A stretch of DNA of 64,000 nt, from positions 62,001-126,000 of the forward strand of contig JACRBM010000040.1 in assembly GCA_016219275.1 (NCBI GenBank), given 5' to 3'. Shown here piece by piece: positions 1 through 7,325 of the stretch (the stretch's first letter is position 1; every line of letters starts with the position of its first letter). The position numbers and the translations under genes were made by a program. The notes below the pieces were generated by a model that was not told the origin of the DNA, searched no databases, and worked only from the letters and a program-made list of their open reading frames with translations. Origin of the DNA: Chloroflexota bacterium (GTDB lineage Bacteria; Chloroflexota; Anaerolineae; UBA4142).

Positions 1-828
1 CACGCGCAAGCCACCCCGCGCGAGCGCGATCCCGAGCGGACCTTCACCCTGCGGTGGTTCGGCGCGCGGAGTCACTTGGACTGGATCGAGCAACTGCTTG
101 CCGCGCAATGTCGTGAGCATAATCGGTTGCCCGGCATGTTGGCGCGTCAGTTGAATCAGCAAATCGGGATCGTCTTTGATCTCGCGATCATTCAACTTGA
201 CTATGATGTCACCCGCGCGCAAGCCCGCCTGCGCCGCGGGCGAATTCTTCGCGATGCCCGCGAGCGTCGTCGTGTCGAGCGGCACACTCGGCGGCAACAA
301 CGCGGCGACGAGCATCATCAACACATACGCGAGGATGAAATTCATCGTGACGCCGGCGAAGAGCACGGCGACACGCACGCGCATCTTGGCGGAACCAAAA
401 CCGCCGGGCACGTTGGGGTCTTCTTCGCCAAGCAGACGCACAAAGCCGCCCAGCGGAATCCAGTTGAGCGTGTACTCGGTGCCGCGATCCAGGTTCTGCA
501 CCTGGCTCACCATCACCAAGCCCTGGTTTTCATCGTCCACCAACGCGAGCGCGGTCAACGTTTCGCGTCCCTCGCGCGTTTCGGTGCGGTACGTGACGCG
601 CGAGCCGACCACGATATTATCGGGCAACGAGAATTCACGCGGGACATGGATGCGGCGTCCCTGAATCTCAAGCCAGCCATGGTCTTTCCAAAAACGCCAG
701 AGACGCGGAGGAAAACCAAAACCGAATTCGAGCACCGGCACCTTGAGCCGTTTGGCAACGGCAAAGTGTCCCAACTCGTGGACGAAAATCAGAATCCCCA
801 GCATCACGGCGAAAATCAGTAAATTCAT
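1..828 (-). CDS. rseP: RseP-type site-2 metalloprotease, C-terminus cut off by window edge
   Basis: Membrane-embedded zinc protease of family M50 (RseP/RasP), which cleaves substrates such as anti-sigma factors inside the membrane. The frame is open from position 828 to the left edge, so about 276 N-terminal residues are visible. The first membrane segment carries the HELGH zinc motif near residue 19. A PDZ-like domain follows (around residues 200-275, with AGLRAGDIIVKLND), after a membrane segment with the FAGVTMNFILAY stretch typical of the family. A GGAAGG ribosome site precedes the ATG, and a TTGCCA-N17-TATAAT promoter lies just upstream. Family assignment is firm; the cleaved substrate is unknown. 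Confidence 0.93.
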   Translation of the reverse strand, partial: MNLLIFAVMLGILIFVHELGHFAVAKRLKVPVLEFGFGFPPRLWRFWKDHGWLEIQGRRIHVPREFSLPDNIVVGSRVTYRTETREGRETLTALALVDDENQGLVMVSQVQNLDRGTEYTLNWIPLGGFVRLLGEEDPNVPGGFGSAKMRVRVAVLFAGVTMNFILAYVLMMLVAALLPPSVPLDTTTLAGIAKNSPAAQAGLRAGDIIVKLNDREIKDDPDLLIQLTRQHAGQPIMLTTLRGKQLLDPVQVTPRAEPPQGEGPLGIALARGGLRV

Positions 829-871
829 GCTACCTTCCAAAACATTCTCTTGTTGCGAAGCAAGTGCGCGT

Positions 872-900
872 ATTATACTCGCGCGCGGTGAATCTGGCAA
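872..900 (-). promoter_or_regulatory. Sigma-70-type promoter of the rseP gene
   Basis: On the minus strand the -35 box TTGCCA (895-900) and the -10 box TATAAT (872-877) are separated by exactly 17 bases. The predicted transcript starts about 40 bases before the rseP ATG at 828. Seen directly in sequence; activity is inferred. Confidence 0.7.
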
Positions 901-921
901 TCGGAGAAAATAAAAAGGGTG

Positions 922-1740
922 TTAATGCTCATGCTCGTGCGCCGCGCGATGCAAGTGATGATGAACGTGCTCCGTCTCCTCGTGTTTGTGACGATGCTCG
1001 TGAATCAAGTTGCACTCGATCAGCCGCTCGCGATTCGAAAGCAACTCGCGCGCCGCACCGTCGCCGGTGATTTCGTGGTTTTCGCAAAACATCACGACAC
1101 GATCCGCGATTTCTTCCACGATGCCGAGGTCGTGCGTCGCCGTGATGATCGTCTTGCCTTCACGCGTCAGTTCGCCGATAAAATCGAGCAAGCGCGTTTG
1201 ACTGCGCGGATCAAGCGACGCGGTCGGCTCGTCGAGCAGCCACACGTCGGGACGCAGCGACAACACGGACGCAAGCGCGACTTTCTTTTTCTCCCCACCA
1301 CTCAACCGATGCGGCGCGCGGTCGCGTAGTTTCGAAATGCCCAGCAACTCCATCGCCCACTCGCTTCGTTCGATCACCTCTTGCTTGGGCAAACCCAGGT
1401 GCAACGGCGCAAACGTAATTTCGTCCCACACCGTCGGCGAAAAGAGTTGCACGTCCGGGTCTTGGAACACCAAGCCGACGCGCCGGCGAAACGCGAACGC
1501 GCGCTCCTCGTCTTGCAGCGCCTCTTCCGTCATCACATCGCCAAACGCGCACGCTTTACCGCTTGTCGCAAAGTACAGCGCGTCGAAAATCTTCAACAAG
1601 GTGCTCTTGCCCGACCCATTCGCGCCGAGAATCGCAATGCGTTCGCCCGCGCGCACCGTGAGCGATATATCTTTCAGCGCGATTTGGTTATTGTAGGCGT
1701 AGGAAATTCGATCCAGTTCAAATATCGGTACGTTGCTCAT
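922..1740 (-). CDS. cbiO: ECF nickel/cobalt transporter ATPase with His-rich tail
   Basis: ATP-binding subunit of an energy-coupling-factor metal importer; hydrolyses ATP to drive Ni/Co uptake with the CbiQ and NikM products encoded upstream. Walker A is GANGSGKST, the signature is LSGGEKKKVALAS, Walker B is VWLLDEPTASLD, followed by the switch His in ATHDLG. The last 29 residues hold 12 histidines (alternating H and HHH runs), a likely cytosolic metal-binding tail. The ATG at 1740 was preferred because the residues before it would be encoded by the loop of the palindrome at 1764-1812; its ribosome site is weak. Ni rather than Co is inferred from the Fur-family regulator and the tail. Confidence 0.92.
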   Translation of the reverse strand: MSNVPIFELDRISYAYNNQIALKDISLTVRAGERIAILGANGSGKSTLLKIFDALYFATSGKACAFGDVMTEEALQDEERAFAFRRRVGLVFQDPDVQLFSPTVWDEITFAPLHLGLPKQEVIERSEWAMELLGISKLRDRAPHRLSGGEKKKVALASVLSLRPDVWLLDEPTASLDPRSQTRLLDFIGELTREGKTIITATHDLGIVEEIADRVVMFCENHEITGDGAARELLSNRERLIECNLIHEHRHKHEETEHVHHHLHRAAHEHEH

Positions 1741-1763
1741 ATGTTTTTCATAAAACCTGAATG

Positions 1764-1812
1764 GGACGCGGATGAACGCGGACAATAAAAAAATCCGCGT
1801 TCATCCGCGTCC
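1764..1812. repeat. Perfect 19-bp-arm palindromic repeat (copy 1)
   Basis: Left arm 1764-1782 and right arm 1794-1812 are exact reverse complements with core GGACGCGGATGAACGCGGA, around an 11-base A-rich loop. The right arm includes the TGA stop and the last codons of the cbiQ gene. A longer variant lies at 8114-8177. It looks like a mobile intergenic palindrome that can fold in RNA. Confidence 0.85.
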
Positions 1813-2655
1813 AAATATCATTGCGCCTAATGCGACCGCGACGAACACAACAAGCCACACCCCATCGCGCGCGCGCCACGCGATCTCGTCTATCACCATC
1901 GCTTCGCCGCGAAACCCGCGCGATTGCATCGCGAGGTATACGTCATCGCTCAACGCGTACGATTTGGCGAACAGCGCACCCATACTCGCCGCAAGCCAAC
2001 GCCGGTCGTCTGCCGAGGACACGCGCCCGACGACGCGGCTCTTGCGTGCGAGAAACATATTGTTGACCGCGTGAAGCAAAACGTAAATGTAGCGATACGT
2101 CATTCCCAGAATCAATACGAATGCTTGCGGCACGCGGAGCACGCGCAACGCTTTGAGCAAGATCGCCCAACGCGTCGTCAAAATCAACAACACCGCAATC
2201 GAGACGGACGCGCCGACACGCAACAACAGGAACGCGGCGGTGATAACGCCGGGTTGAGTGATCGCGAGGTACACGCGCGGCGAGGCGAGATCAATGAGCG
2301 TCACGAGCGGCGCGCCGGGCGTGAACACGTTGAAGAGCGCGGGCAACGCGACGATGCCGGTAAAAAACGGCATGAACACCCAGACGCGCTTGAAATAAAA
2401 ACCCATCGGCACGCGCGAGGCGTACGCGAGCGGCAACGTCAAGGCGTACAGCGCCGCGATGACGACCAGGTTTTGCGACGCGCTGATTGCGACGAGCACC
2501 GCAAGCGCACCGAGCAATTTCGCGCGCGGGTCGAGCGATTGGAGCAAACCATCCTGCCGCGCGAGTTCCTCGGCGAACAAGGTTTGCTCCAACGCGCCAG
2601 TAATGTCCGCGAGGGTCTTTTCAATAAAGCTGCGCGAGGTTTTGGCGCTACTCAT
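1801..2655 (-). CDS. cbiQ: ECF transporter transmembrane subunit CbiQ
   Basis: Membrane T-component that couples the ATPase to the substrate-binding subunit of a Ni/Co ECF importer. About five hydrophobic segments lie between residues 45 and 280; the cytoplasmic region contains the two Ala-Arg-Gly-type coupling motifs (around ARKSRVVGR and AMQSRGFRG). Length 284 fits the family, with an N-terminal extension of about 35 residues. It sits 11 bases after the nikM gene. The C-terminal codons and stop fall inside the palindrome at 1764-1812, so the repeat has fused with the gene end. Confidence 0.9.
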   Translation of the reverse strand: MSSAKTSRSFIEKTLADITGALEQTLFAEELARQDGLLQSLDPRAKLLGALAVLVAISASQNLVVIAALYALTLPLAYASRVPMGFYFKRVWVFMPFFTGIVALPALFNVFTPGAPLVTLIDLASPRVYLAITQPGVITAAFLLLRVGASVSIAVLLILTTRWAILLKALRVLRVPQAFVLILGMTYRYIYVLLHAVNNMFLARKSRVVGRVSSADDRRWLAASMGALFAKSYALSDDVYLAMQSRGFRGEAMVIDEIAWRARDGVWLVVFVAVALGAMIFGRG

Positions 2656-2666
2656 TCAATTTCTTT

Positions 2667-3695
2667 TCATGGGGTTGGCGTCGCTTCGCGCGCCATCACA
2701 CGTTGTGCGATCCACATGACCGCGAATACGATTGCGAGAACGAGCGCAACGCCGACCACCGCGGAGATGATGTACGCGACCGTTGGATTGTCGAGCGCGG
2801 GAATGTCATAATTCGGCAGTGGCGAGATCCAAAAATTCGACCACTGATCGAACCCAACCGGGATGTAACCCAATCCCAGTTGCTCCAATTCGTCGCGCCC
2901 CCACTCGCCCCAGGCGGTTCCCGGCGCGAGCAAACCGATCGGCGTCAGCACGACGAGCGCGACCAAGCCGCCCCACGCCCAACGTGGCACGCGCGTCGTC
3001 GTCGCGCTCGCGGCAGCGCCGCTGAATTTTTCGAGCAGTTCGGGATTAGTCTTTTGCATCCACGCAATCACCAGCCCGGTGACAAACGCCTCCACCGCGC
3101 CTGCAATCGTGAGATGTCCCAGCATCATCGCGGGAATCGCGACATCGAGTCCGTACGGAAAGTACATCGCCTGCCCTGCCGCGTCGCGGAAGAACAACGG
3201 TTGGATACCCAGTTCGAACGCGGTCAGCAGCGCGGCGACATTGATCGCGATAAAGCCGGCAATCGCGGCGGCAACGACGCGGCGCGATGAAGTAATCGCC
3301 GCGTTGCCGCCGATCCAACGATAGAGATAGAACGCGACGAACGGCATCGCAATCGCCATGTTGAACACGTTCGCGCCAATCGCGAGAATGCCGCCGTCGC
3401 CGAAGAAAAATGCCTGGATGATGAGTGCGACAGAAACCGCGAGCACCGCCGCCCAGGGACCCAGGACAATCGCGGCAAGCGCCGCGCCGACCGCGTGTCC
3501 GGTTGTGCCGCCGGGTAATGGCACATTGAACATCATGATCACGAACGACAGCGCCGCGAAAAGCGCAATGAGGGGTACCGTGCGTCCGGCGATCAACATT
3601 TTTATTTTTTGCGATGCGCGATACCAAAACGGCACGGACGCGGCATACATCACCGCCGCCGCCGCGGGACTAAGATAACCATCGGGAATGTGCAT
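2667..3695 (-). CDS. nikM: Nickel/cobalt ECF substrate-binding protein, NikM with fused NikN-like part
   Basis: Substrate-capture (S) component of a Ni/Co ECF importer. It begins MHIPDGYLSP; in characterised NikM the amino terminus and His2 bind the metal together with a His near position 67, and His67 is present here in GGTTGHAVG. Residues 1-215 are the multi-span NikM part. A periplasmic loop with a terminal membrane span (about 225-342, PNYDIP and TVAYIISAVVGVAL) matches the NikN/PDGLE-like extension. A strong AGGAGG ribosome site sits 5 bases before the ATG. Located 28 bases downstream of the bcp gene in the same operon. Confidence 0.92.
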   Translation of the reverse strand: MHIPDGYLSPAAAAVMYAASVPFWYRASQKIKMLIAGRTVPLIALFAALSFVIMMFNVPLPGGTTGHAVGAALAAIVLGPWAAVLAVSVALIIQAFFFGDGGILAIGANVFNMAIAMPFVAFYLYRWIGGNAAITSSRRVVAAAIAGFIAINVAALLTAFELGIQPLFFRDAAGQAMYFPYGLDVAIPAMMLGHLTIAGAVEAFVTGLVIAWMQKTNPELLEKFSGAAASATTTRVPRWAWGGLVALVVLTPIGLLAPGTAWGEWGRDELEQLGLGYIPVGFDQWSNFWISPLPNYDIPALDNPTVAYIISAVVGVALVLAIVFAVMWIAQRVMAREATPTP

Positions 3696-3723
3696 CGGAT
3701 CCTCCTTCGATCAAATACGAAAT

Positions 3724-4191
3724 CTACTTGCTCGCGAGAAATTGCATCGCGAGGTCGGCGCTTTGCTTGGCTTTGACTTTGATTTGCGCGTCTAGAATTT
3801 TGCCGCGTTCGTCAATGACAAAGTGACTGCGAATGATCCCCATATAATTTTTTCCCAGGAATGATTTTTCACCCCAGACGCCATATTTTTCAGCGACGAT
3901 GTGATCGGGATCGCTCAGGAGAATAAAGGGCAGGTTGTATTTGGTCCGGAATTTTTGATGCGCCTTGGCATTGTCGGGACTGATGCCAATGACCACGCCA
4001 TTCTTTTCTTCGATCTCGACAAAGCGATCGCGAAAGTTGCACGCTTGCGCCGTGCATCCCGGCGTATCGTCCGCCGGATAAAAATACACTATGACGCGTT
4101 TACCGCGAAAACTCGCCAGTGAAACCGACTTGCCGTTTTCATCCGGCAAAGAAAAGTTGGGGGCGGTCCTGCCAATTTGAATCTCTCCCAT
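3724..4191 (-). CDS. bcp: Thioredoxin-dependent peroxiredoxin (Bcp/PrxQ)
   Basis: Reduces hydrogen peroxide and organic peroxides using thioredoxin. The 155-residue protein has the PrxQ core with peroxidatic and likely resolving cysteines in DDTPGCTAQAC and the YFYPADDT approach. The ATG at 4191 follows AAAGGA; an earlier in-frame ATG would overlap the regulator gene more deeply and has no ribosome site. It lies between a Fur-family regulator and a nickel importer, linking metal uptake to peroxide defence. Confidence 0.93.
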   Translation of the reverse strand: MGEIQIGRTAPNFSLPDENGKSVSLASFRGKRVIVYFYPADDTPGCTAQACNFRDRFVEIEEKNGVVIGISPDNAKAHQKFRTKYNLPFILLSDPDHIVAEKYGVWGEKSFLGKNYMGIIRSHFVIDERGKILDAQIKVKAKQSADLAMQFLASK

Positions 4192-4208
4192 TTTGTTCCT
4201 TTCTGATG

Positions 4209-4664
4209 TCACGCCGCTTTTTTCTTCGCGCGCGGGCTGGGCGAACTGCACTTGCGGCACAATCCCCAAATCGCAAAGTGATCGAGGTCGGCGACAAAGC
4301 CATAGTCATCGAGCAATTTCTTTTCGAGCGACGCAAATACGCGCTCGTCCACCTCACTCATCGTGTGGCACTTGCGACAGATGAGATGGTGATGATGGGG
4401 ATCGCGATGCATCTCGTACAACGCGCGCCCTTCGCCAAAATCGGTTACGTTGACCAAGTTGAGTTGCGCGAGCAAATCGAGCGTGCGATAGACCGCCGAC
4501 TTGTTGAGGTACGGATAGCGCGCCCGCACGCGTGCGAGAATATCGTCCGCGCTGATGTGCCCTTCGCTTTCGCAGATCACTGAGAGCACCATTTCGCGTT
4601 GCGGGGTCAAGCGATGTCCGCGTTGGCGCAGATTGGTGAGCATGGCAGTATGATGGTGTGACAA
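4209..4664 (-). CDS. Fur-family metalloregulator, candidate nickel regulator (Nur-like)
   Basis: DNA-binding metal sensor of the Fur superfamily. Winged helix at residues 10-75 (LTPQREMVL, KSAVYRTLDLL); dimerisation domain with metal-ligand candidates H86, H90-H93 and H129; two CRKC pairs (C96/C99, C136/C139) form the structural zinc site. The start is a TTG at 4664, with AAGGAG eight bases upstream; the ATG at 4643 lacks a ribosome site. It heads the bcp-nikM-cbiQ-cbiO operon and its promoter is overlapped by a palindrome. Nickel sensing is inferred from context; PerR, Zur or Fur function cannot be excluded. Confidence 0.9.
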   Translation of the reverse strand: MSHHHTAMLTNLRQRGHRLTPQREMVLSVICESEGHISADDILARVRARYPYLNKSAVYRTLDLLAQLNLVNVTDFGEGRALYEMHRDPHHHHLICRKCHTMSEVDERVFASLEKKLLDDYGFVADLDHFAIWGLCRKCSSPSPRAKKKAA

Positions 4665-4669
4665 CGCAA

Positions 4670-4705
4670 ATACTCCTTATTGCGACTAGTTGCAACAAGG
4701 AGTAT
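4670..4705. promoter_or_regulatory. 36-bp near-perfect palindromic operator over the promoter
   Basis: Positions 4670-4705 form a palindrome centred between 4687 and 4688 with only two mismatched pairs out of 18. Its core on the minus strand is TTGCAACTAGTCGCAA. It overlaps most of the -10 hexamer and contains the ribosome site of the Fur-family gene. Position and symmetry suggest binding by a dimeric repressor, most simply the adjacent gene product acting on itself. Confidence 0.8.
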
Positions 4706-4729
4706 AGCGCGTGCAGGGCGAAATGTCAA
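4701..4729 (-). promoter_or_regulatory. Strong sigma-70-type promoter of the nickel operon
   Basis: Minus-strand TTGACA (4724-4729), spacer of exactly 17, then TATACT (4701-4706). It reads into the Fur-family gene at 4664, giving a leader of about 30 bases. The -10 is embedded in the edge of the palindrome at 4670-4705, the classical layout for repression by occlusion. Confidence 0.8.
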
Positions 4730-4911
4730 CGGGGCATTGGCGAGCATATCCCGCCCATTTTTTATCCGCGAATTACGCCACGTGTAGCAAATTCGCCAAC
4801 ACCCCGTGTTGGAAAATGAGCAGAAATTGAGCACGATTTAGTCTGGTCAGCGAACATCAACATTGGATAATGAGCGTAACCTGTCAGAGCATACGGAAAG
4901 GGGAATAAACC

Positions 4912-5331
4912 ATGTCAACCGAACTGAACAAAACCGTCATACGCCGTTACTTTGAGGAACTCTGGACTCGGAACAATCTCGGCGTGATTGACGAGATTAT
5001 TGCGCCGAATGTCGTGGGACACGTCGCGGGACAAACTTTTCACGGCGCGGATACATTTCGGCAACGCGCTAAAAACTTGCGCGCGATCTACTCCGATGTG
5101 CGTTTTACCGTCGAAGACCAGGTTGCCGAAGGCGACAAAACGCTAGTGCGCTGGACGTTTCGCGGGCGACACATCGGCGAATACCTGGGCGCCAAGCCGA
5201 CCGGCAAAGAGATCGTTTCCACAGGGATGAATCTTTTTCGTCTTGCCAATGGCAAGATCGAAGAGCTGTGGGTCGAGTCGGACGATCTCGGCGAACTGCG
5301 GCAATTGGGCGTGATCACATTGCCCACATAG
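4912..5331 (+). CDS. SnoaL-like/NTF2-fold ester cyclase family protein
   Basis: Small 139-residue protein of the NTF2-like SnoaL superfamily, with the typical opening NKTVIRRYFEELW and a cone-shaped-fold core (VRWTFRGRHIGEYLG, EIVSTGMNLFRLANGKIEELW). Members hydrolyse, isomerise or cyclise small molecules, or only bind ligand; the substrate here is unknown. A GGAAAGGGG ribosome site lies 8 bases before the ATG. It stands alone on the plus strand, divergent from the nickel operon. Confidence 0.85.
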   Translation: MSTELNKTVIRRYFEELWTRNNLGVIDEIIAPNVVGHVAGQTFHGADTFRQRAKNLRAIYSDVRFTVEDQVAEGDKTLVRWTFRGRHIGEYLGAKPTGKEIVSTGMNLFRLANGKIEELWVESDDLGELRQLGVITLPT

Positions 5332-5463
5332 CGGATAAATGCCCGCGATTCCTGGGTCGCGTGGAGCCGCGGGCATGGCTCGCGAAACGCGCTAGTCCGA
5401 TAAACCACGGTGACACACGCGCGCTACGGTCCGCGCGGGTGTGCATCAAGTTTTTGGTGAAAA

Positions 5464-5523
5464 AACCTTGCGAAGATTGAAAGGCAATTGTATTTGATTT
5501 GTCGTCAAAACCTTCGCAAGGTT
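5464..5523. repeat. Inverted-repeat pair, CCTTGCGAAG family
   Basis: AACCTTGCGAAG (5464-5475) and its exact complement CTTCGCAAGGTT (5512-5523) enclose 36 bases. Related elements occur at 18618-18651, 37030-37043 and 53530-53623, and a partial one near 58098. Probably a small dispersed palindromic repeat. Confidence 0.7.
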
Positions 5524-5567
5524 GAGTGTTCCAAAATTTTGACGGACACCCGGTCCGCGCAAGTTGT

Positions 5568-5596
5568 TTGTTTCACGCGGGAATCTGTGCTAGAAT
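5568..5596 (+). promoter_or_regulatory. Extended -10 promoter giving a nearly leaderless mRNA
   Basis: TTGTTT (5568-5573), a 17-base spacer ending in TGTGC, and TAGAAT (5591-5596). The expected start point is within a few bases of the ATG at 5607, which has no ribosome site, so the downstream membrane-protein gene is probably translated from a leaderless or near-leaderless transcript. Confidence 0.55.
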
Positions 5597-5606
5597 GGCG
5601 TCCGCT

Positions 5607-7193
5607 ATGCCTGACTGGATCGTAATTCTACCCGTGCTGGTTCCGCCCGTCATCGCCCCCGCGTTCGCGATGATCACACGTCACTACCAAGCCGCACGAC
5701 CTGGGTTGGCAATCGTCCTTCTCGCGCTTGCGCTCGCCGCCGTGGGATTGAACATCGCGCCGGGCACTCATCGCTGGGTCGTCGCCGATTGGCAAGCCGC
5801 ATCGTTCGTCCTCGCGTTTCGCGCCGACGGCATCGTCATCGCCTTGTGGTTCACGATGCTGATTCCGCTCCTCGCGTTGTGGCTTGCCGCGCCGCCGCGC
5901 GCGCCATTCGATCCGACGCGCACGCTCGTGCTTTCCGCCGCGCTTTTGCTTACCGCCGCCGACAACCTCCTCTCGATGTGGTTCGCGTGGTCGCTGTTGG
6001 ACCTCGCGATCTTTGCATGGCGCTTGGCGCACGATGCCGAACGCGAAAGCGCCGCGCGCGGCTTGGTCATTGGCATGTTTGCCGGAGTCGGACTGTTCAG
6101 CGGCGCACTACTCCTGGGTACACCGCGCGCCCAGGACGGCGCGCGCTTGCTCGCGGTCGCGTGGTGGGCGCGGCTCGCGCTCTTTCCCTTTCAACCCCTC
6201 TTGCCGCGCCGCGGCGCGGATGCCGCCGATTTTTGGTTCGCGCGCGCGTTGCCGATTCTCGCCGCGTCCGCGCTGTGGTCGCGTGCGGGTGATTGGGTCA
6301 ACGCGGCGAGCGATTGGCTCGTGCTGTTGGCGATCCTGGCATGGCTCGTTGCGTTGATTTGGATTTGGCGCGAAGAAGACCCGGTGCGCGCGGTGACGGT
6401 CAGCGCATCGCACGCGGTTGCGCTCGTGCCGCTCGCGATGGCGTTCGGCGGCGATGCCGGTCCGGCGTTCGTGTGGTGGCTGGCGGCGAGTTTCGCGTTT
6501 GCGTTTGCCTTCTTCGAACTCGCGTTGCGTTGGCGCGCGGAGAATCGCAATCGGTGGGCGCGCTTGTCATGGTTTGCCGGCGTCGTCACACTCCTCGCGC
6601 CGCCGCTCTCGCCGGCATTTCTCGGACGCGTCGGCGTGTACATCTCGTTGTGGGAAGCCGGGCAAGGACTCGCGTTGTTGCTCGTCGGTGCGGCAACGAG
6701 TTTGCTCATCGCGCCGTTGTGGAATTTCGCGTTCGCGGTGCGCGGCGCAGAAGAACGCGCGCCGCATCGTCACGAATCCGCCGCGCTGATCATTTTGGCG
6801 CTGACGTTTAGCGCGCTCACCTTTGCGCCGCTGCCGATCGTGCAAGCCCTGGGTGAGACGATGCGCGATGCGAGCGAGGCGGCGATGGTGCGCGTGATCT
6901 GGACGAATAATGCGATTGGCGTCATCAGCAGTTTTGTCATCTTGTTCGTGCCAATGATCGTGTCGTTCTTTTTATCCGACATTGTGCGTGGGTGGCATTT
7001 GCGCGTGAATTCCCGGTGGATGCGCCTCGCGCGTGTGTTCGATCTCTACTGGCTCGAGCGGATTACGCTTCGGGGTGGAACGCAAATCGGCACGTTGGCG
7101 CGGCGCGTTTCGATCATCGCGGAAGAAAATCCGACCGTGTGGCTGCTCCTCGCTGGGTTGTGGGTCGCGATTTTAATACTCGTTTTACGATGA
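5607..7193 (+). CDS. Polytopic membrane protein, divergent complex-I antiporter-like subunit
   Basis: About 528 residues with some 14 hydrophobic segments, resembling the NuoM/NuoN/Mrp antiporter fold. The stretch ARLALFPFQPLLP sits where proton-conducting subunits usually have a Lys followed by PFHxWLP, and WSLLDLAIF sits where the conserved Glu of transmembrane helix 5 is expected. Both key ion-path residues therefore appear replaced, so classical proton translocation is doubtful. No other complex-I genes are nearby. The ATG at 5607 was chosen because the longer frame would start upstream of the promoter. Function unknown; family assignment moderate. Confidence 0.65.
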   Translation: MPDWIVILPVLVPPVIAPAFAMITRHYQAARPGLAIVLLALALAAVGLNIAPGTHRWVVADWQAASFVLAFRADGIVIALWFTMLIPLLALWLAAPPRAPFDPTRTLVLSAALLLTAADNLLSMWFAWSLLDLAIFAWRLAHDAERESAARGLVIGMFAGVGLFSGALLLGTPRAQDGARLLAVAWWARLALFPFQPLLPRRGADAADFWFARALPILAASALWSRAGDWVNAASDWLVLLAILAWLVALIWIWREEDPVRAVTVSASHAVALVPLAMAFGGDAGPAFVWWLAASFAFAFAFFELALRWRAENRNRWARLSWFAGVVTLLAPPLSPAFLGRVGVYISLWEAGQGLALLLVGAATSLLIAPLWNFAFAVRGAEERAPHRHESAALIILALTFSALTFAPLPIVQALGETMRDASEAAMVRVIWTNNAIGVISSFVILFVPMIVSFFLSDIVRGWHLRVNSRWMRLARVFDLYWLERITLRGGTQIGTLARRVSIIAEENPTVWLLLAGLWVAILILVLR

Positions 7194-7251
7194 GCGTGGA
7201 ACCTGATTGACCCGCGATGCGTCTTGCAAGTGAAAAATAAATCTGACCGCT

Positions 7252-7310
7252 GACCGCCGACGACCAACCGCGCATGTCTTGCGGCGGTCGGTCGTCGGTC
7301 GTCGGCGGTC
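7252..7310 (+). repeat. 14-bp-stem inverted repeat before the SIMPL gene
   Basis: GACCGCCGACGACC (7252-7265) pairs exactly with GGTCGTCGGCGGTC (7297-7310) across a 31-base loop; the right arm contains an internal GGTCGTC duplication. It ends about 5 bases before the CAGGAGGA ribosome site of the gene at 7326, so it may terminate upstream transcription or shape that leader. Confidence 0.65.
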
Positions 7311-7325
7311 TCTCCAGGAGGAACC

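Noticed and set aside
1924-2811. Long plus-strand frame opposite cbiQ and nikM
   Set aside because: Shadow of well-supported minus-strand genes; its composition is Arg/His-rich as expected from antisense of GC-rich coding DNA.
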